From: CBDAPX01 sp965198725
Lineage (GTDB): Bacteria > Pseudomonadota > Alphaproteobacteria > Rhodobacterales > Rhodobacteraceae
DNA: 64,000 bases
Assembly: GCA_965198725.1 (NCBI GenBank)
Contig: CBDAPX010000001.1
Span: forward strand, 1-64,000
Direction: 5' to 3'
Shown: one piece after another, positions 9,301-15,399 of the stretch
Numbering within the stretch: position 1 is the first letter of the stretch
Layout of the letters: every line of letters begins with the position of its first letter
Position numbers and translations under genes: made by a program
Notes under the pieces: generated by a model
What the model was told of the DNA's origin: nothing
Database searches by the model: none
The model's input: only the letters and a program-made list of their open reading frames with translations

Positions 9301-9837
9301 GCACCAACACCGTTTAGTCCGGGCGGCACGACATTGATCACGGGCGGTAAAATCGCAACCGGATCGATCACGGCCCCCGACGCCGTTTTTGCCAACGGTG
9401 CGATCCAGACAGCCGATCTTGGCGACCTCCAAGTGGACACCGCGAAGATCAAGGATCGGGCCGTTACGATCCCCGTCTACGTCCAAGACAACAATCTGGT
9501 GAATGTCACCACCACCAGCACCTACACTCCGGTCGCGAGCCTGGTAATCGACCGTGAAGGGTATTCGACCGCGCTTCAATTCACGGCACAGATTGACGGG
9601 TACGACGACGGGGCCCTGATGTTCGGTTTCACGCGCAACGGTGTCGCGTTCAACAATGGGTTTACCTGCTACATCGCAGGGAACGGTAGCCAAACGGCGA
9701 TTTCGATTTCGACAATCGATAGCAACCTTGGAGCTGGTGTCACGACATACGGCGTCCACGCCCGTGTTGTCGTCGATCTTAATAGGCGCGGACGTGTCTT
9801 TAAGAAATTCATGTCCGCCCACCAATTCAAAAAATAG
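3388..9837 (+). CDS. Giant phage tail-tip / host-specificity protein with fibre stalks
   Basis: A 2149-residue protein. The ATG at 3388 overlaps the previous stop (ATGA); the frame is open back to 3007 but that part overlaps the preceding gene. Residues 1-20 look like a signal peptide (PAHA-A), followed by a hydrophobic helix. Residues about 60-560 form the tip domain of gpJ-like proteins, and about 570-625 a fibronectin-type module. Three Ala/Ser/Thr-rich, heptad-like stalks follow (about 636-773, 951-1189, 1380-1541). They are separated by modules at about 773-950 and 1190-1380 that are clearly homologous to each other (DxDFG...FP...TVG, FHIRQN-like), and a third beta-rich module follows at 1541-1710. 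The C-terminal 440 residues contain LLTNTDFSDGLQGW, typical of carbohydrate-binding-like modules. It probably forms the tip and receptor-binding fibre. Confidence 0.85.
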   Translation: MRLFFWTAIALLAAAPAHAAPVGAAIAAIFSGIGGTVLGSFVIRLGVSLALSALARALGPKPKQQRAPGIKTEVTTTGGVEPQSFVFGWYATAGNHVCPPMSHGQAGDTPNAYLTYVIDLGDKPFTSLDKVIVNSEEIALSETVHADYGTEAAGDYAGKLWVKFYDGTQTAADPMLIAKYGSDPDRPWSADMVGTGVPYLVFTFKYDRETFNGLPQCRAVVNGLALYDPRKDSSAGGSGTHRWADPATWEFTRNPVVMVYNILRGITLADGSTWGLDVSETDLDLSGWAAAMNVCEEQVAVGDGSTTQNRYSAGLDVSVDQEPLEVIDELLKACSGDVVEVGGEWFVRVGPVGLPTYFLTDEDILRSGEQQLEPFPGLDSTFNGVHASYPDPDALWESKDAPPRYNADFEAEDQNRRLVADLALSAVPYPDQVQRLMRAYIEDERRFRQHGITLPPEAIHVRPLDVIAWTSARNGYDAKLFEISGKTLATKTLNSQHQVRERDPSDYDWTPDFELPYDNPPVTVVTPAPVAVPGFAVEPASVVDSAGQNRLPAIQLRWNAELTGVRAIRWAVRLQSSGLVVAGNSTHDVEAGQTLIVNGILPDTGYQVRARLVTDIPNAWTGWINVTTPDVRLGLGDLDASVEQAIDNAQAAADALAADQAAAQVQENLDNAVTSLTVDYNATQIAAQNASDAQAATESARDLTIAARDAAQLAETNAESAETNAETARDQAQTARSAAETAQAAAESAEVSASASAGVAASAQTAAEDAAALSGPSTLVEPAAAWTHLSASTVGTILKTPINFGAFVTNDTDFGAAYVFPDGGNRTVGQAIGFEYEHGRTYEALFRFKVHNDGSTNGTQARFGITTQNGTTIRNGNVQTPAIVYAVGDGVQEVRVQFASTPDANSSPDYTVAIPSASADANRAYIHFRQNQGSATDAVCTVAQISIRDVTDALAAAGSANAAATSASVAGVSATEAGESANAAQTAQTAAETAQSDAESAETNAATSATNAAGSAASAASSATNAANSANNAGGSAAAASTSASQAETSATDAQQSASASASSASEAATDAGSAQTYANQAATSATNAAGSANAASTSEGVAAQAAQNAGNSATAASTSASNAASSANDAGTSATAAANSATTAATEAGDAATYASQAATSETNAAGSAQAAAASEGVVAQVQDQVETTVAALGPTDFNTPTAAWNYNTNHMNSTPASKATIQPADVIAGDADFGTCFEFPQSANTTVGPSRLYAWTPGNVYAVTVQFKTVSDGTGVSNNQFGATLYEGDTWDGSVDNLQRDVGDFSTADGVQTKTVWFTDRTDLSSLAIAETGFGPVVANPTNNPNGALFHIRQNASNAGTVVQRVNFFEVREVTALVDALLAREAAGASASAAASSESSAAASETAAGQSAAAAQTAQTAAQTARSGAEAAETAAATSASDAAGSASSASNSATAAANSATQSGNSAGAAASSANAASSSATDAAQSATSASTSANTAQTAASGAQASQTSAAQSATDAAGSASAAATSATVAAEALTNFQLSSTDFQLILDGTDAPYGVGTLETTENGGSILGQGGSLITATASGTIDTVGATNGVQIQIPSEQALQFSGRRVRVDVLARQAGSNPATQFVAAYSTADVGNSGAQTFTATSGWAWHSFYYDVPTASAGGADWVGLFGDASQSGKKTQFARVLVRLASLADDIPEIGLVQAQANTTSAAVADLEGNAAASITMRAKAGTAGAELELVAADDVDSGTTSVARLRAENILLEGSVGTGMLTVGLGRNLLTNTDFSDGLQGWWTFKSGAAGTATSVALRAPGAWSGASFPVLQLYQNTGDTAGYADIEYRPYVLDGTATLGVPVAPNEWVEASVYASTHRCGFELRIRFFDANGSHLAWSGVIASANPGNGIIGSSTNPDNHPRYWGKSRAPSGAAFATIHIRKKATNSSSSNSYLFVHKPQLALSHANASAPTPFSPGGTTLITGGKIATGSITAPDAVFANGAIQTADLGDLQVDTAKIKDRAVTIPVYVQDNNLVNVTTTSTYTPVASLVIDREGYSTALQFTAQIDGYDDGALMFGFTRNGVAFNNGFTCYIAGNGSQTAISISTIDSNLGAGVTTYGVHARVVVDLNRRGRVFKKFMSAHQFKK
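5296..5706 (+). repeat. Ala/Ser/Glu-rich stalk 1 of the tail fibre
   Basis: This is the coding stretch of the giant tip protein dominated by Ala, Ser, Thr, Gln and Glu (AETNAESAETNAETARDQAQ and similar). Short degenerate units of about seven residues recur, as in phage-tail collagen-free coiled-coil stalks. It leads from the fibronectin-type module into the first jelly-roll-like module. Confidence 0.7.
6241..6955 (+). repeat. Ala/Ser-rich stalk 2 of the tail fibre
   Basis: This is the longest of the three stalks, about 238 residues of nearly pure Ala/Ser/Thr/Asn/Gly with units such as SATNAANSANNAGGSA and SATNAAGSANAASTS. The heptad-like spacing suggests an elongated trimeric coiled coil. 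It starts right after the IRDVTDALAA sequence that closes module 1. Confidence 0.75.
7528..8010 (+). repeat. Ala/Ser-rich stalk 3 of the tail fibre
   Basis: This third Ala/Ser-rich stretch (about 160 residues, units such as SATDAAQSATSASTSANTAQ) follows the second module. That module ends in VREVTALVDALLA, matching the end of module 1. The repeated order module-then-stalk points to growth by tandem duplication. Confidence 0.75.
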
Positions 9838-9846
9838 GGGTCAGCG

Positions 9847-10677
9847 ATGATCAAATACACAGTTTACAACGGTGTCACCGGCGAAATCATCCGTTCCGGC
9901 GAAGCACAACCAACAACCCTGCCGCACCAAGCAACCGGACCAGACGAAGCCGTGACCTTTGGGGAGTACGACCCGGAGACGTACTATTTCCGCAACGGGC
10001 AGCCGACTTTGCGGCCAATCGTCCCCCAGGCCACCCTTGAAACCTTTGGGCTGTCCTTCGTTGAAAACATCCCTGACGGCGCAACGCTTAAGGTGCGTTC
10101 GACTTTTGTGGAAACGGAAGTCTCACTAACCGCAAATGTGGTGGCGTTCGCGGTGCCCGAAGACTTCACTATCGAAGTCGCGGCCCCTTGGCCTTGGGCG
10201 GGGTATGATCTGACGTTCCAAACGACCGAAACTGTGATCCCTGACGGGGCGATGGTTGTAGAACCCGATCTGGCCCGGATGCAGGATCACTTCATGGCTT
10301 TGCTCTACCAGCGCGGCGAAGACCTGGTAACGGCCATGCTGGGCAACCCCGACGAAGCCACCCGCCGTCGTTGGCTGTTGAAACGCACAATTTTCGACCG
10401 CAGCTTGGCCGGTACATTGACCGATGCAGACCGGGCGGCACTGGCCGAAGGCGTGCGCTACACGTCCGAAACGATTGAAGATGAACTGGCCGCCATTGGT
10501 GCCAAAGTGGGCTTTGAAACTTGGGTGACGTTCCGTGCCGACGGGGTGCGTGACGAAGCCCACAACCGTGTCGAAATCGCCAAAACACCCACGGAAGTGT
10601 TGACTGCAATCGCTTGGGCGGAAACCGAAAGTGCGGCAGCGGTGGCCGAAGCCCAAGCCTTGGCCACCAATGCCTGA
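9847..10677 (+). CDS. Phage tail-fibre-associated protein (hypothetical)
   Basis: A 276-residue protein starting at ATG 9847, nine bases after the fibre gene. The N-terminus (IKYTVYNGVTGEIIRSG) and the general plan, a beta domain of about 110 residues and then a helical C-terminal half, resemble small proteins encoded right after tail fibre genes. These act as fibre assembly chaperones or tip caps. No catalytic motif is visible. It overlaps the start of the next gene by eight bases. The function is inferred only from position and shape. Confidence 0.5.
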   Translation: MIKYTVYNGVTGEIIRSGEAQPTTLPHQATGPDEAVTFGEYDPETYYFRNGQPTLRPIVPQATLETFGLSFVENIPDGATLKVRSTFVETEVSLTANVVAFAVPEDFTIEVAAPWPWAGYDLTFQTTETVIPDGAMVVEPDLARMQDHFMALLYQRGEDLVTAMLGNPDEATRRRWLLKRTIFDRSLAGTLTDADRAALAEGVRYTSETIEDELAAIGAKVGFETWVTFRADGVRDEAHNRVEIAKTPTEVLTAIAWAETESAAAVAEAQALATNA

Positions 10678-11044
10678 CACCAGTTGGTGCCGGAAAGGTG
10701 GGTCGCGCGGCTACGTCGTCACCCGCCCGCTGGACTGGCAGATCGGCAAGAAAGGATCGGGCTGGGTTCTGACCGTCCCCGAAGGCAAGGAATTCGAAAG
10801 TTCGGTCCCGCGCCTTCTGCATTGGGTATTCTCGCCCGACGATCCGTTCTTTCTGAAATCTGCCGCGATCCACGACACGCTTCTGGAAACAGGCTTCCGG
10901 CAAGCGTTCGCAGACAGCCAATGGTTCGAAGCGGCACTTAGCGAACACGCCCCAGGTCTGCGAACTTGGGCAGCATATTCGGGGATGCGGCTGCGTCGTT
11001 TCCTCTTTTGGGCAGTAAGAGGAAAATCACCATATGGAAGCTGA
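10670..11044 (+). CDS. DUF1353-family phage protein
   Basis: A 124-residue protein starting at ATG 10670 inside the end of the previous gene. The core VVTRPLDWQIGKKGSGW ... FESSVPRLLHWVFSPDDPFF ... SAAIHDTLLETGFRQ ... ADSQWFEAAL matches the DUF1353 plan, a small domain with a conserved HD-like pair (AIHDTL). It is common next to phage lysis genes. The role of the family is not known to me. It overlaps the next gene by eleven bases, so the two are probably translationally coupled. Confidence 0.65.
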   Translation: MPDTSWCRKGGSRGYVVTRPLDWQIGKKGSGWVLTVPEGKEFESSVPRLLHWVFSPDDPFFLKSAAIHDTLLETGFRQAFADSQWFEAALSEHAPGLRTWAAYSGMRLRRFLFWAVRGKSPYGS

Positions 11045-11285
11045 AAGCAATTTCACCGAAGACGAATGCGCCACGCTTCATTCGCTGGCCGAAATGTTTT
11101 CGGACAACGACGACCGCGACGAACTACGACGCCTGGTTCACGAAGGAACGACCCTTCGCGAAATCATTCTGGCCTACAAGACCAACAAGCGGGTCGTTTC
11201 GACCCTCAAAACCCTTGGCGGTTTGATCGTCTTGGCCGGTGGCACCGTCGCCGCCCTTAAAGGGCTGAACCTCTGGCCTAAATAG
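11034..11285 (+). CDS. Small single-span membrane protein of the lysis region
   Basis: An 83-residue protein from ATG 11034, with AGAGGAAAA upstream. The first 58 residues are charged and helical. Residues about 60-76 (LGGLIVLAGGTVAALKG) form one hydrophobic span, and the end is short and basic. Its place between the fibre block and the endolysin makes a holin- or spanin-like role possible, but topology alone cannot decide. A terminator follows directly. Confidence 0.55.
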   Translation: MEAESNFTEDECATLHSLAEMFSDNDDRDELRRLVHEGTTLREIILAYKTNKRVVSTLKTLGGLIVLAGGTVAALKGLNLWPK

Positions 11286-11310
11286 GCTGATCCCCAAACC
11301 GCAACCAACT

Positions 11311-11338
11311 GCCCGCCCTTTGGCGGGCTTTCTAATTT
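11311..11338 (+). terminator. Rho-independent terminator after the tail operon
   Basis: A perfect seven-base stem, GCCCGCC and GGCGGGC, with a four-base loop is followed by a T-rich stretch (TTTCTAATTTT). It separates the tail operon from the endolysin-holin genes. Confidence 0.75.
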
Positions 11339-11351
11339 TGGAGTGACCCAA

Positions 11352-12050
11352 ATGGACTTCCACGGCAAAGCAAAGCGCATTGACGATATCGATCTACCCC
11401 GGATCGGCGCGAAGATCGGGGTCGGCGAAGACGAAATCCACGCAGTTCTGGACGTGGAAACGCGCGGCGGCGGCTTCGACAGCAAGGGCCGCCCCAAGAT
11501 GCTGTTCGAACCCCACATCTTCTACCGTGAACTGTCCGGCAAAGAACGCGAACAGGCGGTGGCGCAGGGCCTTGCTTATCGCAAATGGGGCGAACGTCGT
11601 TATCCCAGCGACAGCTACCCGCGCTTGGAGCAGGCCATGAAGATCAACGCGAACGCGGCCCTGCGGTCGGCGTCGTGGGGTCTGGGCCAGATCATGGGGT
11701 TCAACCACAAACTGGCCGGGTATCGGTCGGCCCGTGACATGGTGCTGGACTTCCTGGACGACGAAGAAAAGCACCTGGAAGCAATGGTCGAATTCATTGT
11801 CGCGACCGGGCTGGACGATGAACTGCGCAACCACGATTGGCGGGGCTTCGCACGGGGCTACAACGGGGCGGGCTACGCCAAACACGGCTACCACCTGAAA
11901 CTGGCCCGTGCTTTCGACAAGTGGGCCAAGATCAAAGACACCCCCTTCGATATCAACCGGATGCTCGACAGCCCCGAACCCGGCATGTCGTTCGCCGAAC
12001 GCCTGTTCGCCGCCCTCGCGGTCCTTTTTGGAAAGGAAACCACAGTATGA
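11352..12050 (+). CDS. Endolysin, N-acetylmuramidase family (DUF3380 type)
   Basis: A 232-residue protein. ATG 11352 is preferred over GTG 11343 because GGAG lies eight bases before it. The segments HAVLDVETRGGGFDSKGRPK and MLFEPHIFYRE, then RSASWGLGQIMGFNHKLAGY, are characteristic of the N-acetylmuramidase (PF11860) domain. The Glu in DVETRG is the probable catalytic acid. The enzyme cleaves peptidoglycan glycan strands at lysis. There is no signal peptide, so release would depend on the holin-like proteins next to it. Its stop overlaps the next ATG. Confidence 0.88.
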   Translation: MDFHGKAKRIDDIDLPRIGAKIGVGEDEIHAVLDVETRGGGFDSKGRPKMLFEPHIFYRELSGKEREQAVAQGLAYRKWGERRYPSDSYPRLEQAMKINANAALRSASWGLGQIMGFNHKLAGYRSARDMVLDFLDDEEKHLEAMVEFIVATGLDDELRNHDWRGFARGYNGAGYAKHGYHLKLARAFDKWAKIKDTPFDINRMLDSPEPGMSFAERLFAALAVLFGKETTV

Positions 12051-12244
12051 AGTACCTGAAACACAAATCGCTCACTTGGTGGGCCAGTGCCGCCCCCGTC
12101 GTCGCGGGTCTGATCGTCGCGTCTGAACCGCTGCACGGCTTTTCCGCAATCGTGCAGACGATCAACAGCGTGACGGGCAACATATCGCCCGCTGTCATGA
12201 TCAACGCTGGATTGGCTGGGATCGGCTTGCGAGGGGCGCTTTAA
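12047..12244 (+). CDS. Small two-span membrane protein, lysis cassette
   Basis: A 65-residue protein starting at ATG 12047, overlapping the endolysin stop (ATGA) and the next start (TAATG). A basic N-terminus (MKYLKHKS) precedes a hydrophobic span (WWASAAPVVAGLIVAS) and a second, weaker one near the C-terminus (AVMINAGLAGIGL). Its size, topology and place between endolysin and the three-span protein suggest a holin or antiholin, which is inference. No conserved family was recognised. Confidence 0.6.
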   Translation: MKYLKHKSLTWWASAAPVVAGLIVASEPLHGFSAIVQTINSVTGNISPAVMINAGLAGIGLRGAL

Positions 12245-12618
12245 TGCTGAAATGGCTGAACCCGCTTGGTGTGATCGCCGACCGGCTCACGGCAGCGTAT
12301 GAGGCCAAGCAGAAGGCGCAGACCGACCAAGAACGCTTGAAAGCGGACGTACTGATCAACCAGCTTGAAGCCCGCCAAACGGTCTTGGTGGCCGAACAGG
12401 GGTCTTGGCTGACGCGCTGGATACGGCCCGCCCTAGCGTTCCCGATTGTGGTCTACTTCTGGAAAATCGTGATCTGGGACAAGGTTCTGGGCTGGGGCGT
12501 GACCGACCCGATTGGCACCACAGGCGAATACCTTATGACGGCGGTCATTGGGGCCTACTTCGTCACCCGGCCCTTGGAAAAGATCGGCAAGGCGTGGGCC
12601 GTGGGCCGCCCGAAATAG
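12244..12618 (+). CDS. Holin-like protein (3TM GTA-type holin family)
   Basis: A 124-residue protein starting at ATG 12244 in a one-base TAATG overlap. An amphipathic charged N-terminal helix is followed by SWLTRWIRPALAFPIVVYFW, VIWDKVLGWG and a last hydrophobic segment (EYLMTAVIGAYFVTRPLEK). This arrangement is that of the GTA/phage holin family with up to three spans. Holins permeabilise the inner membrane to let endolysin out. It is the last intact prophage gene before the tRNA-derived attachment site. Confidence 0.75.
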   Translation: MLKWLNPLGVIADRLTAAYEAKQKAQTDQERLKADVLINQLEARQTVLVAEQGSWLTRWIRPALAFPIVVYFWKIVIWDKVLGWGVTDPIGTTGEYLMTAVIGAYFVTRPLEKIGKAWAVGRPK

Positions 12619-12701
12619 GGTGTTTCAAGTTTCGGGTTTTGTTCACCCTACGTTCGGGGCTTTTTTCAAGCAAAAATCTAACGATTTCAAAGGCCCCGAA
12701 T

Positions 12702-12748
12702 GGATTGCAAATCCGTGTACACCGGTTCGATTCCGGTACTCGCCTCCA
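12702..12748 (+). other. Prophage attachment site: 3' end of a tRNA-Cys gene
   Basis: These 47 bases hold the anticodon stem-loop with GCA anticodon (GGATTGCAAATCC), the variable region, the T arm (CCGGTTCGATTCCGG) and the acceptor 3' strand ending in CTCCA. The 5' half of a tRNA (acceptor 5' strand and D arm) is missing upstream, where unrelated phage-side sequence lies. This is the usual scar when an integrase inserts into a tRNA gene and rebuilds it at the other end. The intact tRNA-Cys should therefore lie beyond the left edge of the window or elsewhere. Confidence 0.85.
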
Positions 12749-12834
12749 AACAAAATCAAGCACTTAACGCAAAAGGCCCGCTACGCGGATAGGCCATTTT
12801 ACATGTCATTTTACAATTAATGTTCATTTTGCGT

Positions 12835-13447
12835 TCACTTCGCCGCCGCTAACGCGGCCAAAACCTCGCCGGTTTCTTCCGGCGAAACCTTCGCGTAGCG
12901 CTCGATCATCAGAGCTGCGGTACGGATCGACCAACCCATACAAGCGGCAATTTGTGCCAGTGACAGCCCAGCGCGTAAGAGACGCGTTGCAGCGGTCCCT
13001 CTGGCGTCGTTAAGACGCAATGCATACCCCCAATCTGGTCTGGACTTAACCCGGCCTTGTCGCGCCACTGCCTGAGCCCCTCAGATGCCCTGTGCACAGT
13101 CAAAGCATGCCCAGACGCATTGGTGAGTACTAGCAAGCTGTCTTGAGGTGTGGAGTCGACAACATCCGCCATCTTATCAGTGACCGGGATATAGGCAGGC
13201 ACGCCGCGCTTGTTGGTGCGAATGCGAATCCTTCTTCCCGAGGGAGTTTCCTCGATTTGGTTGCGGCTTAGCCGGATCAAGTCACCGGCACGTAACCCGG
13301 TTTCGGTTGCAGCAATCAGCAGCCGCGCCACCCAATCAGGGCAGATCGCCAAGATCCTGGCGATTTCATTGGGAGCCCAGACAATATCAGCCCTGTCCAC
13401 TTCATAGAGCTTCTCAAACCCTTGGCACGCGTTGGAAACGAGATATC
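12835..13447 (-). pseudogene. Tyrosine integrase remnant (N-terminus lost, frameshifted)
   Basis: On the minus strand, residues reading NACQGFEKLYEVDRADIVWAP lead from the IS boundary into a phage-integrase catalytic domain. Box I has Arg (ETGLRAGDLIRLSR) and a Lys hairpin follows (RIRIRTNKRG). The frame then shifts near 13030-13045 and continues as LRLNDARGTAATRLLRAG, MGWS and a late Tyr (IERYAKVS). The usual His of box II is Asn here. The N-terminal core-binding half is gone at the IS3 edge. It cannot encode a working recombinase. Confidence 0.85.
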
Positions 13448-13481
13448 TGAACCGCCCCAGTTTTGGCGGAGACTATTGAGT
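13448..13481. repeat. IS3 left terminal inverted repeat
   Basis: This terminal repeat starts TGAACCGCCCC and includes GGCGGAGAC. It pairs with the right end at about 14732-14765 with several mismatches. Confidence 0.75.
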
Positions 13482-13488
13482 TCGTATT

Positions 13489-14388
13489 TCAAGCTGCGAT
13501 TTTGTCTGACTTCAAGGCTTCTTCGTATCTCTCCTCGGCTTCGATTGGCGTGATGTACCCGAGTGGTTCAAGCAGGCGCTCTTTGTTGAACCAGTCCACC
13601 CATAGCAGGGTTTCCCATTCGACCTGATCCTTGGACTTCCACGGACCTAGTTGATTGATGACTTCGGTTTTGAAGAGGCCGATGATCGTCTCAGCCAGTG
13701 CATTGTCATAGCTGTCACCAACGCTGCCGACGGATGGCTCCAGCCCAGCATCGGCCAACCGTTCTGTGTACTTGATCAACACGTATTGGCTGCCGCGATC
13801 TGAATGATGGATCAGTTTCTCAGCGGGTCTGCGTGCGTGGATCGCCTGTTCAAGCGCATCTAAGACAAACTGCGTGTCCTGCGTTGTTGATGCCTTCCAG
13901 CCCACAATCCGGTTCGCGAAGGTATCAATGACGAACGCCACATAGACGAACCCGCGCCAGGTCGAGACGAACGTAAAGTCGGACACCCACAGTTCGTTCG
14001 GCATTGAAGCCCTGAACTGGCGATTGACCTTGTCCAGCGGGCATTGATCCGCAGGTTGACCACAGGTGGTTTTGACCTTCTTTCCGCGCCGGACGCCTTG
14101 AATGCTAAGCTGGCGCATCAACCGTTCTACAGTGCAGCGAGCAATATCAATCTTCTCGCGATTCATCGCGTGCCATAGTTTGCGTGCGCCATAGACAGAA
14201 CGGTTCTTCTCCCAAACATCCTTCATCGTTTTGCGCAGAAACTCATCCCGCTTGGCCCGGTCCGAGGCACGGTCGGGATCACGCTCGATGGCAATGCGTT
14301 TATAGAACGTCGAAGGGGCAATCTGGAGAACTCTACAGATCGGCTCGACCCCATGCGCCCCACGATGATCCTTGATGAAGGCAATCAT
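13489..14388 (-). CDS. IS3-family transposase OrfB (DDE catalytic subunit)
   Basis: A 299-residue frame overlapping orfA by four bases (ATGA). An HTH_21-like N-terminal region (SVYGARKLWHAMNRE) precedes the rve integrase domain. The three acidic catalytic residues lie in WVSDFTFVST, HHSDRGSQY and DNALAETIIG. In this family OrfB is made as an OrfAB fusion by programmed -1 frameshifting, or by coupling at the overlap. The full length and intact motifs suggest it is functional. Confidence 0.92.
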   Translation of the reverse strand: MIAFIKDHRGAHGVEPICRVLQIAPSTFYKRIAIERDPDRASDRAKRDEFLRKTMKDVWEKNRSVYGARKLWHAMNREKIDIARCTVERLMRQLSIQGVRRGKKVKTTCGQPADQCPLDKVNRQFRASMPNELWVSDFTFVSTWRGFVYVAFVIDTFANRIVGWKASTTQDTQFVLDALEQAIHARRPAEKLIHHSDRGSQYVLIKYTERLADAGLEPSVGSVGDSYDNALAETIIGLFKTEVINQLGPWKSKDQVEWETLLWVDWFNKERLLEPLGYITPIEAEERYEEALKSDKIAA

Positions 14389-14717
14389 TTGCGGAATGGG
14401 CGGTCGAGCTCCGCCTGAGCAAAATAAGCAGATGCCTTCTTCAGGATCTCATTTGCCTGACGCAACTGCCGGTTCTCGCGCTCAAGTTCTTTGATGCGAT
14501 CCCGCTCTGCAGAGGTCACGCCATCGCGTTTGCCGGTATCCGCCTCGTGTTGCTTGACCCAGATACGAAGGCTGTCTCTGCTGCACCCAACCTTCTGAGA
14601 GATCGACAAAAGTGCTGCCGATCTGCTCGTGTATTCGCTCTCGTGATCCAAGACCATCCGCACCGCTCGTGCGCGCAATTCCTCTGGATAACGTGTTCCG
14701 TTCTTTGTCTTTCCCAT
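14385..14717 (-). CDS. IS3-family transposase OrfA (DNA-binding subunit)
   Basis: A 110-residue protein with an N-terminal helix-turn-helix (YPEELRARAVRMVLDH ... ISQKVGCSRDSLRIWVKQHE). A leucine-zipper-like C-terminal helix follows (ERDRIKELERENRQLRQANE). It recognises the terminal inverted repeats and multimerises with OrfB. Its stop overlaps the orfB start. Confidence 0.92.
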   Translation of the reverse strand: MGKTKNGTRYPEELRARAVRMVLDHESEYTSRSAALLSISQKVGCSRDSLRIWVKQHEADTGKRDGVTSAERDRIKELERENRQLRQANEILKKASAYFAQAELDRPFRK

Positions 14718-14731
14718 GTCCCAGTATCCTT

Positions 14732-14765
14732 ACTTCTGGGTCTCCGGCAAACAAGGGGCGCTTCA
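14732..14765. repeat. IS3 right terminal inverted repeat
   Basis: Read inward on the minus strand it starts TGAAGCGCCCC and includes GCCGGAGAC, matching the left end in the outer 11 bases except one. Confidence 0.75.
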
Positions 14766-15342
14766 AGCCGCTCCGCGAATAGGGTTTCCCCAGACCGATG
14801 CTCCGAGGCGCTGGGCGGTTGTCTTACCGCGGGAAGTCGTACCAGCGAAGTTGACCAGAACAGAGTTGGTGTCCTGACAAAGGTCCACGACCGGTCCTGT
14901 GAATCCGCTGAGAAGACCGATACGCAGAAAATCACTGTTCGCGCATTCCAGCGCCGCTTCGACTGAATGCGACCACTTGTTCAGTTCACCTTTTTGCAGA
15001 GGGTCGGAGTACTGCCCCTGACTCTTGAGCCGGAATTCAGAGCTATTCTCGCCGAAAATCTCTCCCGTTGGTGAAACGAAGAGACCGTCATGCCAGCCGG
15101 GGCTATTGACCGTAAAGATGTCGTTCGCCGGGCGCACGAGGGACAGGACCTCACCTAACTTCAGAATACTGATCAGCCCCATCTGACTGCATTGCACTTG
15201 CTCCAATGGCAAGCACGGGGTGTGATTTGGCGGATAGTGGTCTGAGGGAACGCGTCAGTGTTTGCTGAAGCGCGGTCACAATCGCGTCTTTGGGCAAATC
15301 AACAACGTCGTATGGCAGCGGGCTAGCAATTCCCAGAGTCAC
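14766..15342 (-). pseudogene. DUF927-type helicase/primase gene remnant, cut by the IS3
   Basis: From 15212 downward the frame reads NSPGWHDGLFVSPTGEIFGE and then LLSGFTGPVVDLCQDTNSVL with the Walker A-like AGTTSRGKTT. This is the central part of DUF927 proteins found in prophages and integrative elements. The sequence ends at the IS3 edge, and its stop codon is supplied by the IS. A second frame at 15151-15342 may be an out-of-frame N-terminal piece, which is uncertain. It is probably the replication module of the element that also owned the integrase remnant. Confidence 0.7.
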
Positions 15343-15353
15343 TTCGGCAAAGA

Positions 15354-15394
15354 GAAAATGCGTATCGCAGTGTGACGTCCACCGCGATACGCAT
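15354..15394 (-). terminator. Terminator of acnB
   Basis: An 11-base perfect inverted repeat (ATGCGTATCGC / GCGATACGCAT) with a 15-base loop is followed on the minus strand by TTTTCT. It lies six bases beyond the acnB stop and marks the junction to the mobile-element debris. Confidence 0.8.
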
Positions 15395-15399
15395 GTGTT

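Larger units (their letters stand above)
13448..14765 (-). mobile_element. IS3-family insertion sequence, 1318 bp, complete
   Basis: The ends are imperfect terminal inverted repeats. The left begins TGAACCGCCCCAG and the right, read inward, TGAAGCGCCCCTTG, both continuing into a shared GGAGAC motif. Two overlapping minus-strand frames encode OrfA (helix-turn-helix) and OrfB (DDE integrase). The three bases flanking the two ends differ (ATC at 13445-13447, AGC at 14766-14768), so no target-site duplication is present. The element looks intact and possibly active. Its neighbours on both sides are truncated genes. Confidence 0.9.

Noticed and set aside
1..12618. The host's gene transfer agent cluster
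   Set aside because: The gene order resembles GTA tail genes. However, the block ends at a tRNA attachment site, carries its own lysis genes and a very long fibre, and has foreign codon use.
12702..12748. A functional tRNA-Cys gene
   Set aside because: Only the anticodon arm and everything 3' of it are present. The upstream bases cannot form the acceptor 5' strand or D arm, so it is an attachment-site fragment.
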